This document shows positions 1 to 5,012 of a stretch of 5,012 nucleotides of DNA, piece after piece. Every line of letters begins with the position of its first letter. The first letter of the stretch is position 1. The stretch is from an uncultured Oscillospiraceae bacterium (GTDB taxonomy: Bacteria; Bacillota_A; Clostridia; Oscillospirales; Oscillospiraceae). The DNA lies in NCBI GenBank assembly GCA_947631215.1, contig CANRKN010000140.1, positions 1 through 5,012 on the forward strand, given 5' to 3'. The notes under the pieces are model-generated. The model did no database searches and was not told the origin of the DNA. It was given only the letters and a program-made list of their open reading frames with translations. A program made the position numbers and the translations under genes.

Positions 1-299
1 GTGTCGTAGGCAGGCTGGTTGTAGCCTTTGTCCGACTCCTCCACCATGCCGAAACCGGCAGCATACATGGCATCCCGTATTTTGAACCGCATTTCAGTTG
101 GGTCGATGTCTGACCACAGGTTCAGATAGACATAGGTGCGGTATAGGGCGGGATGATCATCTTCGTGAGCGGCCTCCGTGGTTGTTGTCGAGTAAACACA
201 GTATTGCACCGGGGGATTCTGATTTGGCGACGTCGCTCTCCAAACGCCGGCATACACAGGGATTCCGATATCCTTGAGCGCCTCCTGCACCTGCTTCAT
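1..299 (-). CDS. Probable tail terminator/tail completion protein, 3' end cut by the window edge
   Basis: This reading frame starts at ATG 299-297 and stays open to base 1, giving 99 residues without a stop. The product begins MKQVQEALKDIGIPVYAGVW and includes the stretch YVYLNLWSDIDPTEMRFKIR. An N-terminal helix, a strand naming a 'price' of the form PPVQYCVY, then strands and a helix ending in AMYAAGF is the general pattern of small siphovirus tail terminator or tail completion proteins, which cap the tail tube and dock it to the head. That match is by pattern and gene order, not a recognised signature. The start overlaps the stop of the head-closure gene as ATGA, and a strong site (AAGGGGGTGA, 314-305) lies upstream, so translation is probably coupled. 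It does not look like an HK97 gp10 protein, the other candidate for this position. The C-terminus is outside the window. Confidence 0.6.
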   Translation of the reverse strand, partial: MKQVQEALKDIGIPVYAGVWRATSPNQNPPVQYCVYSTTTTEAAHEDDHPALYRTYVYLNLWSDIDPTEMRFKIRDAMYAAGFGMVEESDKGYNQPAYD

Positions 300-655
300 C
301 CGCTCACCCCCTTGGCGATAGAAGCCTTCAGGCCAAGATAGGTCTTGGCAAAGGAATACTCACCCAGCGTGGTGATGTTCCACTTCTCACCGCGGAATTT
401 CACCCACATCCCCGGCTTCACGTCGGAGCGGTAGCGGATGGTGAAGTTGATCACCTGTTCGGTGTTCATCACGTCGGCAGACCGATAGTGCTGGTTGCCT
501 GCGTCAACGGCAGACGCCCACACCTTGCACAGCACCACATCCTCCGGGGCCGGATAACCGTTCTCGTTGATGGCGTTCTCGGTGTACCCAATCTCCACGC
601 GGTGGCGTAGGTCACCTGGGTGTGGAGTGCCGTCAAAGGATTTATAGCCACGCAA
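296..655 (-). CDS. Phage head-tail joining / head-closure protein (SPP1 gp16-like)
   Basis: This 119-residue protein fits the phage head-tail joining family (Phage_H_T_join) in size and pattern. An early DLRHRVEI strand (residues 15-22) is followed by a central VWASAV segment (45-50), then the typical FTIRYRSDVKPGMWVKFRGE stretch (71-90), and a C-terminal strand. Family members form a ring below the connector that closes the DNA exit channel of the filled head and offers the tail a docking surface. The start codon is TTG (655-653). Upstream in the same frame are three stops (673-671, 664-662 and 661-659), so no longer start is possible, and GGAGG at 669-665 lies 9 bases ahead of the TTG. The gene follows the connector by 15 bases and its TGA overlaps the ATG of the next gene. 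The family call is confident; the exact start is fairly so. Confidence 0.85.
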   Translation of the reverse strand: MRGYKSFDGTPHPGDLRHRVEIGYTENAINENGYPAPEDVVLCKVWASAVDAGNQHYRSADVMNTEQVINFTIRYRSDVKPGMWVKFRGEKWNITTLGEYSFAKTYLGLKASIAKGVSG

Positions 656-664
656 AGGTCATCA

Positions 665-669
665 CCTCC
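665..669 (-). promoter_or_regulatory. Ribosome binding site of the TTG-started head-closure gene
   Basis: GGAGG followed by TGAT on the minus strand, 9 bases before TTG 655-653. It lies just after the connector stop (673-671), and tandem TGA codons at 664-659 close the frame behind it, so the TTG is the first usable start. Confidence 0.7.
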
Positions 670-670
670 G

Positions 671-955
671 TCAGAACATCTTTTCAGGATCGCGGTATGG
701 GTAGAGCAGATTCTCAAAGGCAATGCGCATGGTGCCGTAGATGGTCCGGTCCGGGTTGTCCCGGTTCTCGAAATAGTGGCTCACCATGAGCATAATGGCC
801 AAGCGAACCGGCTCCGGCGCGTTCTCGTCGAACTTCACCCGGCAGAAATCTTCGGCTGTTGCCTGCGCCTGGCGGATGAGGGACGAGATAACCTCGTCCT
901 CCTCATCCTCCTCAATGCGCAGATGGGCTTTGACCTCATCCACGGTTAGGACCAT
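671..955 (-). CDS. Phage head-tail connector protein (HK97 gp6-like / SPP1 gp15-like)
   Basis: The 94-residue product begins MVLTVDEVKAHLRIEEDEED and continues with EVISSLIRQAQATAEDFC. This is the usual opening of gp6-like connectors (Phage_connect_1 family): a 'lt.eevK.~lri....dD..i..li..A...ie...' helix pair. The second half (PVRLAIMLMVSHYFENRD, residues 49-66) is the family's second helix and loop. These proteins form a ring that attaches to the portal after packaging and extends the DNA channel. Length is normal for the family (about 90-110 residues). The ATG at 955-953 has AGGTGAT at 967-961 close upstream. The gene lies 16 bases after the head fiber gene and 15 bases before the closure gene, as expected for a head-completion operon. 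An acidic run (residues 15-21) accounts for the TCC/CTC-rich plus-strand tract near 890-915. Confidence 0.88.
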   Translation of the reverse strand: MVLTVDEVKAHLRIEEDEEDEVISSLIRQAQATAEDFCRVKFDENAPEPVRLAIMLMVSHYFENRDNPDRTIYGTMRIAFENLLYPYRDPEKMF

Positions 956-971
956 ATCGCATCACCTGCCG

Positions 972-1391
972 TTAGTCCGGGGAAGCAGCCAGGACGCCAG
1001 CGGTACGAAGCGCCGTCAGCAGGCTGTTCAGCGTACTCTGCAGCGTAGCGACCTCCGTGTCCGCTGCATCTTCCACAGCGGTGGCCTGTTTGACCAGGCC
1101 CGCCTTGCTGGCTGTGGCGTTGGCAGGGGCCTTGGGATAGGCGGGAACGTACAGATTGCCGTCCCCATCCACGGCCACAGGCACCGACTCGTTGGACTTG
1201 GCCTGGGCCTTCACCCCGCCAAGGGTGTCAGCGGTGGCTGTGGGGAGCGTGTAGCTGCTGCCGCCACCGCCGCTGATGCTCCCGCTCTGATCGTCAACAG
1301 ATGCACCCTCTAGGATGGTGAGCTTGCCGCCGATGACCAGCTCGTCACCGCCATGGGCCATATAGTTCTTGGTTACATGGGTATTGGGCAT
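972..1391 (-). CDS. Head fiber (capsid decoration) protein
   Basis: This 139-residue protein resembles the head fiber proteins annotated in Clostridia phages and related by name to phi29 gp8.5 (Phage_fiber_2 family). The N-terminus (VTKNYMAHGGDELVIGGKL, residues 6-24) is the conserved, probably capsid-binding, part. A Gly/Ser linker (37-46, SGSISGGGGS) follows, then two related motifs, TATADTLGGVKAQ (51-63) and NATASKAGLVKQA (91-103). A helical end holds LQSTLNSLLTALRTAGV (117-133). Proteins of this kind project from the outer capsid surface; the repeat and helix suggest a trimeric fiber, which is inference. There is no signal peptide or membrane segment. The ATG is preceded by AGGAGG at 1405-1400, 8 bases away. 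The gene sits directly after the capsid gene, separated by 54 bases that contain a hairpin, the usual place for a decoration protein. Confidence 0.8.
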   Translation of the reverse strand: MPNTHVTKNYMAHGGDELVIGGKLTILEGASVDDQSGSISGGGGSSYTLPTATADTLGGVKAQAKSNESVPVAVDGDGNLYVPAYPKAPANATASKAGLVKQATAVEDAADTEVATLQSTLNSLLTALRTAGVLAASPD

Positions 1392-1399
1392 ATCGTTTT

Positions 1400-1405
1400 C
1401 CTCCT
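1400..1405 (-). promoter_or_regulatory. Ribosome binding site of the head fiber gene
   Basis: AGGAGG on the minus strand, 8 bases before ATG 1391-1389. It lies 9 bases beyond the 3' arm of the intergenic hairpin, so the hairpin should not mask it. Confidence 0.8.
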
Positions 1406-1414
1406 CTCAGGAAA

Positions 1415-1437
1415 GGGGGCCGAGTAGTACGGCCCCC
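1415..1437 (-). terminator. GC-rich stem-loop after the capsid gene; possible partial terminator or mRNA-stabilising hairpin
   Basis: On the minus strand GGGGGCCG (1437-1430), a 7-base loop TACTACT, and CGGCCCCC (1422-1415) form a perfect 8-bp stem. It begins 8 bases after the capsid stop codon. Only TTT followed by CC comes after the stem, so the U-tract is too short for an efficient intrinsic terminator. The placement fits either a leaky terminator that lowers transcription of the genes behind the highly expressed capsid gene, or a 3' stem that protects capsid mRNA. The structure is seen directly; its role is inferred. Confidence 0.5.
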
Positions 1438-1445
1438 AACGTAGG

Positions 1446-2651
1446 TCACGCCTGCTTCAGCACCTTCACGGCTTCGGACAGGATCAGCTTGCCGTCCACG
1501 CGCTCGGAGGCCAGGAAGCCCACCTGACCGGTGGCAGCAAACAGCTCGTTCAGCCGCTTGAAGGAGCGGCCCTCGCGGTCGGCGATCCAGTAGTAGCTCA
1601 GATCACCGAACAGGATGCTCTTGTTGCCCGTCTTCAGTTCCGGCATGAAGCTGGAGGTGTACACGGGGCGGCCCAGGATGGTGTCCGGGTTGCCCAGGAT
1701 TGGGGACGGCTGCCAGATGTAGTCGCCGTTGCCGTTCTTCAGCTTGCGCAGGCTCTTGACGGTGCTGTCGTTCATAAAGAACACGGCCTTGCGGCGGTAG
1801 GGAGCACGGAGGCTGTAGAACAGGTCCATCACCTCGTCGAAGGTGACGGCGTCCGCTTTCGCAGCGGTCACGCCGATGTCAGCGCCGCCGCTCTCGGCCA
1901 GGATGCCGGTAGGCTTGCCGGTGCCATTGCCAGTGAAGAAGGCTTCTTCCTCCGCAGCGCCGATGCGCCGGGCGAACTCACGGGCGATGTAGCTGGGCAT
2001 GTCAAAGACCGAGTCGTTGAGCAGCTCATCGCTGATCTTGACCATGGTGGCCAATTTGAACGCCCCGATGTTGACCTGACCGAAAGAGTCGTCGCTCTCC
2101 GGGTACTGCGCCTCCTCTTCGATCCACTGGGCCTTGCCCTTGGACGCCACCACAGGAATCTTCCGGTCACCGGTGGACGTGCGGATCACATGGGCGAACT
2201 GGCGGAAGATGTTCTCCTCCTCCAGCTTCTCGATGAGGGTGCGCTCATACTCGTCGGGGACGAGATAGCCGCCCTCGGTGTTCTCACCCACCTGCAGGGC
2301 GTTCAGCACCTCACGGGGCACCGCCTTGTTCCGCATGGTACGCCAGAAGGCGTCCCGGTAGGCATCGCTGGCGCGGCCCCTCTTCTCCGGCTGACCACCC
2401 TGGTTACCGGGCTTGCCCGCCAGAGGGCGGGAAGTGGGACGGTCCAGCTCCAGATCAAGTGCCTCCTGCCGTTCCAGCCGCTGGACTTCCTTGCCCATGC
2501 GGTCCACATCGGCCTCCATCTTCTCAAAGGTGGCAGTGTCCTCCGCAGAGAGCAGTCCATCCTTGTCCTTGTGGGACTCCGCGAAGGCTTTCGCTTCCTC
2601 CCACAGCTTGACGCGCTTTTCGCGCATGTCCTGGATTTCTTTCATAGACAT
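1446..2651 (-). CDS. Major capsid protein, HK97 fold, with N-terminal delta (scaffold) domain
   Basis: This 401-residue protein forms the icosahedral shell. Residues 1-75 are highly charged and helical (EIQDMREKRVKLWEEAKAFA onward to RMGKEVQRLERQEALDLELD), as expected for a coiled-coil delta domain that acts as an internal scaffold and is removed by the prohead protease. A Gly/Pro/Gln-rich linker (76-95) follows, and cleavage probably falls between it and about residue 125. The mature part shows HK97-family landmarks: GGYLVPDEY (127-135, N-arm), an E-loop region near 158-190, FKLATMVKISDELLNDS (198-214), then EEEAFFTGNGTGKPTGIL (234-251), and the ILGRPVYTSSFMP stretch (325-337). The frame could begin at TTG 2666, but GGAGG at 2664-2660 would then sit inside the gene, whereas it lies 8 bases before ATG 2651-2649. 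I therefore start there, leaving 15 bases after the protease stop. No cross-linking chemistry can be read from the sequence. Confidence 0.95.
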   Translation of the reverse strand: MSMKEIQDMREKRVKLWEEAKAFAESHKDKDGLLSAEDTATFEKMEADVDRMGKEVQRLERQEALDLELDRPTSRPLAGKPGNQGGQPEKRGRASDAYRDAFWRTMRNKAVPREVLNALQVGENTEGGYLVPDEYERTLIEKLEEENIFRQFAHVIRTSTGDRKIPVVASKGKAQWIEEEAQYPESDDSFGQVNIGAFKLATMVKISDELLNDSVFDMPSYIAREFARRIGAAEEEAFFTGNGTGKPTGILAESGGADIGVTAAKADAVTFDEVMDLFYSLRAPYRRKAVFFMNDSTVKSLRKLKNGNGDYIWQPSPILGNPDTILGRPVYTSSFMPELKTGNKSILFGDLSYYWIADREGRSFKRLNELFAATGQVGFLASERVDGKLILSEAVKVLKQA

Positions 2652-2659
2652 ATCATGTT

Positions 2660-2664
2660 CCTCC
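2660..2664 (-). promoter_or_regulatory. Ribosome binding site that fixes the capsid start
   Basis: GGAGG on the minus strand, 8 bases before ATG 2651-2649. The longer TTG start at 2666 overlaps this site and has none of its own at a usable distance. An out-of-frame ATG at 2656-2654 lies only 3 bases from the site and leads to a stop within five codons. Confidence 0.85.
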
Positions 2665-2666
2665 AA

Positions 2667-3554
2667 TCAAAAGTTGTATTTCAGGCGGTTCAGCCTCTGG
2701 ATGAGGCTGTCCGCGCTGGCTCCACGGGGTTCGGTGCTTTCGGACAGTTCAGGCCCTTCTTCCCCTTCGGGGTGCTTTGGCTCCAGGGGGCCTTCGGGTA
2801 CAGGTTCCGGGACTCCCTCGGCTTCGGCTTCCGGAGACGCGGTTTCATCGGGCTCACAGGGCGCTTCAGGTTCTTGCTGTTCATCACTGACCTCCTCCTG
2901 GGCACTGGCGGACTTCACCTTGGCCAGCAGGCTGTTCATCACCTTCCGCTGCGTAGAAGCAGAAGAGAAAAACATGGCCTCGCCGGGGTCGGCGGGGTCA
3001 TCTTTCTGGTATAGGATTTCGTCACAGAAGCCCAGCTCCTTGGCCTTGACGGGATTCATCCAGGTCTCATCGTCCATCAAGTGGCTAATCCTCGTCCTGG
3101 ACAGACCCGTTTTGATCTCGTAGGCATTGATGATGCCCTCCTTCACTTCGTCCAGCAACTGGCCAGCTTTCCGCATCTCCTCACTGTCGCCCACAGCGCA
3201 GGTGTACGGGTTGTGGATCATCATCATGGCCGTAGGACTCATGCACACCTTGCGCCCGCCCATGGCCACCACCGACGCTGCACTGGCAGCAATACCGGTG
3301 ATCTTGACGGTCACATGGCCCTTATAGTCCCGGAGCATGGTGTAGATCCGGCTGGCGGCGATGGTGTCACCGCCCGGCGAGTTGATGGACACAGTAATGG
3401 GGCCATCGCTGGAGAGCAGCTCTTCTTTGAACATGGCGGGCGTGACATCGTCGTCATACCAGCTCTCCTCAGCGATGACCCCTTCCAGGTAGAGCGTGCG
3501 CTCGTTGGACTCGGAGCCGGTCTCATCCCGCGCCCAACGCCAGAAATGGTTCAT
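2667..3554 (-). CDS. Prohead maturation protease, ClpP-like serine protease, with long acidic C-terminal tail
   Basis: The 295-residue product has a ClpP-type peptidase domain over about residues 20-185. The VSINSPGGD motif (55-63) shapes the oxyanion region. The nucleophile is Ser91 in GIAASAAS (87-94), the histidine is His114 in MMIHNP (111-116), and the acid is probably Asp161 or Asp162 in HLMDDETWM (158-166). KAKELGFCDEI (170-180) matches the end of the fold. In tailed phages such proteases enter the procapsid, cut off the capsid delta domain and then degrade themselves; ClpP-like ones replace the HK97 gp4-type enzyme. From about residue 200 the protein continues as a Glu/Pro-rich, probably disordered tail, with a short basic-hydrophobic end (SLIQRLNRLKYNF). 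ATG 3554 overlaps the portal TGA (ATGA) and has GGAGGAGG at 3569-3562, so translation is probably coupled to portal. Confidence 0.94.
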   Translation of the reverse strand: MNHFWRWARDETGSESNERTLYLEGVIAEESWYDDDVTPAMFKEELLSSDGPITVSINSPGGDTIAASRIYTMLRDYKGHVTVKITGIAASAASVVAMGGRKVCMSPTAMMMIHNPYTCAVGDSEEMRKAGQLLDEVKEGIINAYEIKTGLSRTRISHLMDDETWMNPVKAKELGFCDEILYQKDDPADPGEAMFFSSASTQRKVMNSLLAKVKSASAQEEVSDEQQEPEAPCEPDETASPEAEAEGVPEPVPEGPLEPKHPEGEEGPELSESTEPRGASADSLIQRLNRLKYNF

Positions 3555-4903
3555 TTGGATACCTCCTCCGTTTTCTTACTGGGCGCAGCTTTCCGCTTTC
3601 GCTTGGTCTGCGCACTGGTTTCCGTTTCCTCCGGTGGGTTGCTCTGCTGTTCCTCCGGAGTGCTTTCCTGCTGCTCCTCACCCTCCGTAGCCAGACCCAA
3701 GAGCATACCCAGTCCAGCCATGTTGATGGGGATCATGTTCCCGTTGATCAGGTAGGCATTCCCGCCCTGCTCGTCCGGGATGGGGTTCAGGTTCTCCAAC
3801 TCGCGGATGTCGTTGGCACTCATCCAACCGTTCTGACGGGCAATGGCAAAGCCCTCCATGCGGCTCTTATAGTCACCTCGCATCAGGCCGTCAAGGTTGA
3901 ACTGCACATAAAAGCGCCCCTTTTCCTTTTCAGGAATAAGGGCGCGATTGATGGCCTGTTCAATTCTCACCAGCCAGGGGCGGATGGTGTGGACAGCGAA
4001 AGAAATGTTCTGACTCTCGATGTTGGAGAATGTGGCTCTATCCAGGTCGCCAATCATGTGCGGCGGGACCCGGAATATCCGGCAGATCTCGTTCACCTGG
4101 AACTTTCGCGTTTCCAGGAACTGCGCCTCGTTGTTCGGGATGCTCAACGGCTCGAAGTGCATACCCTCCTCCAACACAGCCACGCGACCGGTATTGCCGG
4201 ACCCACCGTAGGCGGTATTCCAACTGGCCCGGAGTGCCGCTGGGTCCTTCACGGTGTTGGGGTGTGTCAGGATGCCACTGGGGCGGGCACCGTTCTGAAA
4301 GAACCGGCTGCCGTACTCCTCGGCGGCGATCCCCAAGCCGATGGCGCTTTTCTCCAGCGCGATGGGGCTGTACCCCATGACGCCATCGAAACCCATACCG
4401 GGGATGTGCAGCACCTCCATGGGGTCGAGCCGATACATCTGCCCCTCTGACGTGGTGTAGGTGTAGGTCAGGTTCCCCTTGCTGTCCCGATCCACCTCCA
4501 TGTGGTCCGGGAGCAGTGGGTAGAGGCTCTCCACCTTGGAGCGGCCTGTGCGGATGATCTGGCTGTAGGAGTTGCCATAGAGCAGGAGGTGTGCCAGCAT
4601 TGTTTCTCGCCAGATAAAGCTGGTCATCTCCGCGTTTGGCTCATCGTGGAGGAGGCGGTACAGCGGATGCTCCATCGCTTTCCGGCTCCCGGTGTCGGTT
4701 GTCTCATACACGCCCAGCGGCAGGCTTGCTATCGTTTCGGCTATCACCCGCACACAGGCGTATACCGCAGACACCTGGATGGCCGTGGTGGGATTGACCG
4801 ACTTGCCGGAGAAGCTGCTGCCAAAAGAAAAAGTGGGTGCAGCAGACACCGCATCTTTGGGCTTGTCTCTGCTGTGAAAAATAAAGGTGAAGGGATTCTT
4901 CAT
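3551..4903 (-). CDS. Phage portal protein (HK97-type)
   Basis: This 450-residue protein fits the HK97-type portal family (Phage_portal) in length and motifs. The portal is a dodecameric ring at one capsid vertex through which DNA is packaged and ejected and to which the connector binds. Visible landmarks are SAVYACVRVIAETIASLPLG (residues 45-64), HPLYRLLHDEPN (79-90), LLLYGNSYSQI (106-116), NGARPSGIL (204-212), and the late conserved stretch from VNEICRIFRVPPHMIGD (270-286) through IRPWLVRIEQAINRALI (307-323). Residues 350-390 (NGWMSANDIRELENLNPIP) are also typical. The last 45 residues are Glu/Gln/Pro-rich with a basic patch, KRKRKAAPSKK. The frame stays open upstream to GTG 4972, but GGAGG at 4918-4914 lies 10 bases before ATG 4903-4901 and the upstream residues do not look like portal, so I use 4903. 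Its stop overlaps the protease start. Confidence 0.95.
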   Translation of the reverse strand: MKNPFTFIFHSRDKPKDAVSAAPTFSFGSSFSGKSVNPTTAIQVSAVYACVRVIAETIASLPLGVYETTDTGSRKAMEHPLYRLLHDEPNAEMTSFIWRETMLAHLLLYGNSYSQIIRTGRSKVESLYPLLPDHMEVDRDSKGNLTYTYTTSEGQMYRLDPMEVLHIPGMGFDGVMGYSPIALEKSAIGLGIAAEEYGSRFFQNGARPSGILTHPNTVKDPAALRASWNTAYGGSGNTGRVAVLEEGMHFEPLSIPNNEAQFLETRKFQVNEICRIFRVPPHMIGDLDRATFSNIESQNISFAVHTIRPWLVRIEQAINRALIPEKEKGRFYVQFNLDGLMRGDYKSRMEGFAIARQNGWMSANDIRELENLNPIPDEQGGNAYLINGNMIPINMAGLGMLLGLATEGEEQQESTPEEQQSNPPEETETSAQTKRKRKAAPSKKTEEVSK

Positions 4904-5012
4904 ATATTGATGTCCTCCAAATGCGGGATTGACGTGTGTGTTTGTCAAAAGGAAAGTGTAGCAAAAGGGCACGAAAAAGGAGAGCAGAGGCAGCGCCGGA
5001 GATCGATATGGA
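4904..5012 (-). other. Stretch upstream of portal with no supportable gene
   Basis: A terminase large subunit gene is expected upstream of portal. One minus-strand frame runs in from the edge and stops at TGA 4947-4945 with about 21 residues (ending FATLSF). A second frame is continuous with portal, and a third runs into the portal gene. None of these short peptides looks like a terminase C-terminus, so I cannot say whether this is a gene end or spacer. A TTGACA at 4948-4943 has no credible -10 partner. Confidence 0.4.
4914..4918 (-). promoter_or_regulatory. Ribosome binding site that fixes the portal start
   Basis: GGAGG on the minus strand, 10 bases before ATG 4903-4901. It supports the inner ATG over the GTG at 4972-4970, which would add 23 residues unlike a portal N-terminus. 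Confidence 0.8.

Noticed and set aside
469..723. Minus-strand 84-codon frame overlapping connector and closure genes
   Set aside because: It is out of frame with two genes that match known families and has Arg/Thr-rich, domain-free content.
890..916. CTC/TCC-rich tract resembling a simple repeat
   Set aside because: It encodes the acidic run of the connector protein and has no regular repeat unit.
786..1313. Plus-strand open frame of 175 codons opposite connector and head fiber genes
   Set aside because: Antisense shadow; low-complexity Ser and Gly runs mirror the acidic run and Gly linker of the real proteins.
2190..3014. Long plus-strand open frame of 274 codons
   Set aside because: It lies antisense to the capsid and protease genes and spans their junction. 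Its translation has no recognisable domain, and it is explained by the absence of stops opposite GC-rich codons.
3081..3755. Plus-strand open frame of 224 codons opposite protease and portal
   Set aside because: It crosses the well-supported ATGA junction of two conserved genes and has no family resemblance. The His-rich product is what antisense reading of conserved Met/Val/Asp codons gives.
4920..4948. Possible promoter with TTGACA at 4948-4943 ahead of portal
   Set aside because: No TATAAT-like sequence is found at a 16-18 base spacing; the candidates are GC-containing and match poorly.
4904..4972. Longer portal start at GTG 4972
   Set aside because: The extra 23 residues are unlike portal N-termini, and a good GGAGG site serves ATG 4903.
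1..5012. CRISPR arrays, tRNA genes, insertion sequences, attachment sites or a defence system
   Set aside because: The window is almost fully occupied by conserved structural genes. I saw no spaced direct repeats, tRNA-like foldable sequence, transposase or inverted-repeat ends.

Overview
The window holds most of the head-assembly and head-tail joining module of a tailed, HK97-type siphovirus or prophage. All real genes lie on the minus strand and read from right to left: portal, ClpP-like prohead protease, major capsid protein with a delta domain, head fiber (decoration) protein, gp6-like head-tail connector, head-closure (head-tail joining) protein, and the N-terminal part of a probable tail terminator/completion protein that runs off the left edge. 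The DNA is fairly GC-rich by eye. The genes carry strong GGAGG-type Shine-Dalgarno sites, and the proteins, above all the head fiber protein, resemble those of phages and prophages of Clostridia. A Clostridia host, perhaps a gut member of the Oscillospiraceae/Lachnospiraceae, is therefore my best inference. Host DNA is not visible, so I cannot tell a prophage from a free phage genome.

Layout in reading direction. 5012-4904 is a short stretch ahead of portal with no gene I can support. 4903-3551 is portal, and its stop overlaps the protease start (ATGA). 3554-2667 is the protease, with an unusual acidic Pro/Glu-rich C-terminal tail of about 95 residues. 2651-1446 is the major capsid protein, whose start is moved inward from the longest ORF to fit its ribosome binding site. 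1437-1415 is a GC-rich hairpin between capsid and the next gene. 1391-972 is the head fiber protein. 955-671 is the connector. 655-296 is the head-closure protein, which uses a TTG start and overlaps the next gene by ATGA. 299-1 is the partial tail terminator candidate.

How they work together: the portal nucleates assembly at one vertex of the procapsid. The capsid protein builds the shell using its N-terminal delta domain as an internal scaffold. The protease is packaged, removes the delta domains and destroys itself. The fiber protein binds the outside of the shell. After DNA packaging the connector and closure proteins seal the portal and form the docking surface for a tail whose end is capped by the terminator protein. 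The terminase genes expected upstream and the tail tube genes expected downstream are outside the window.

I see no undescribed defence or mobile system here. The points worth a second look are the intergenic hairpin after the capsid gene, the protease tail with a possible internal start, the repeated motif in the head fiber protein, and the apparent lack of an HK97 gp10-like gene between the closure and terminator genes.
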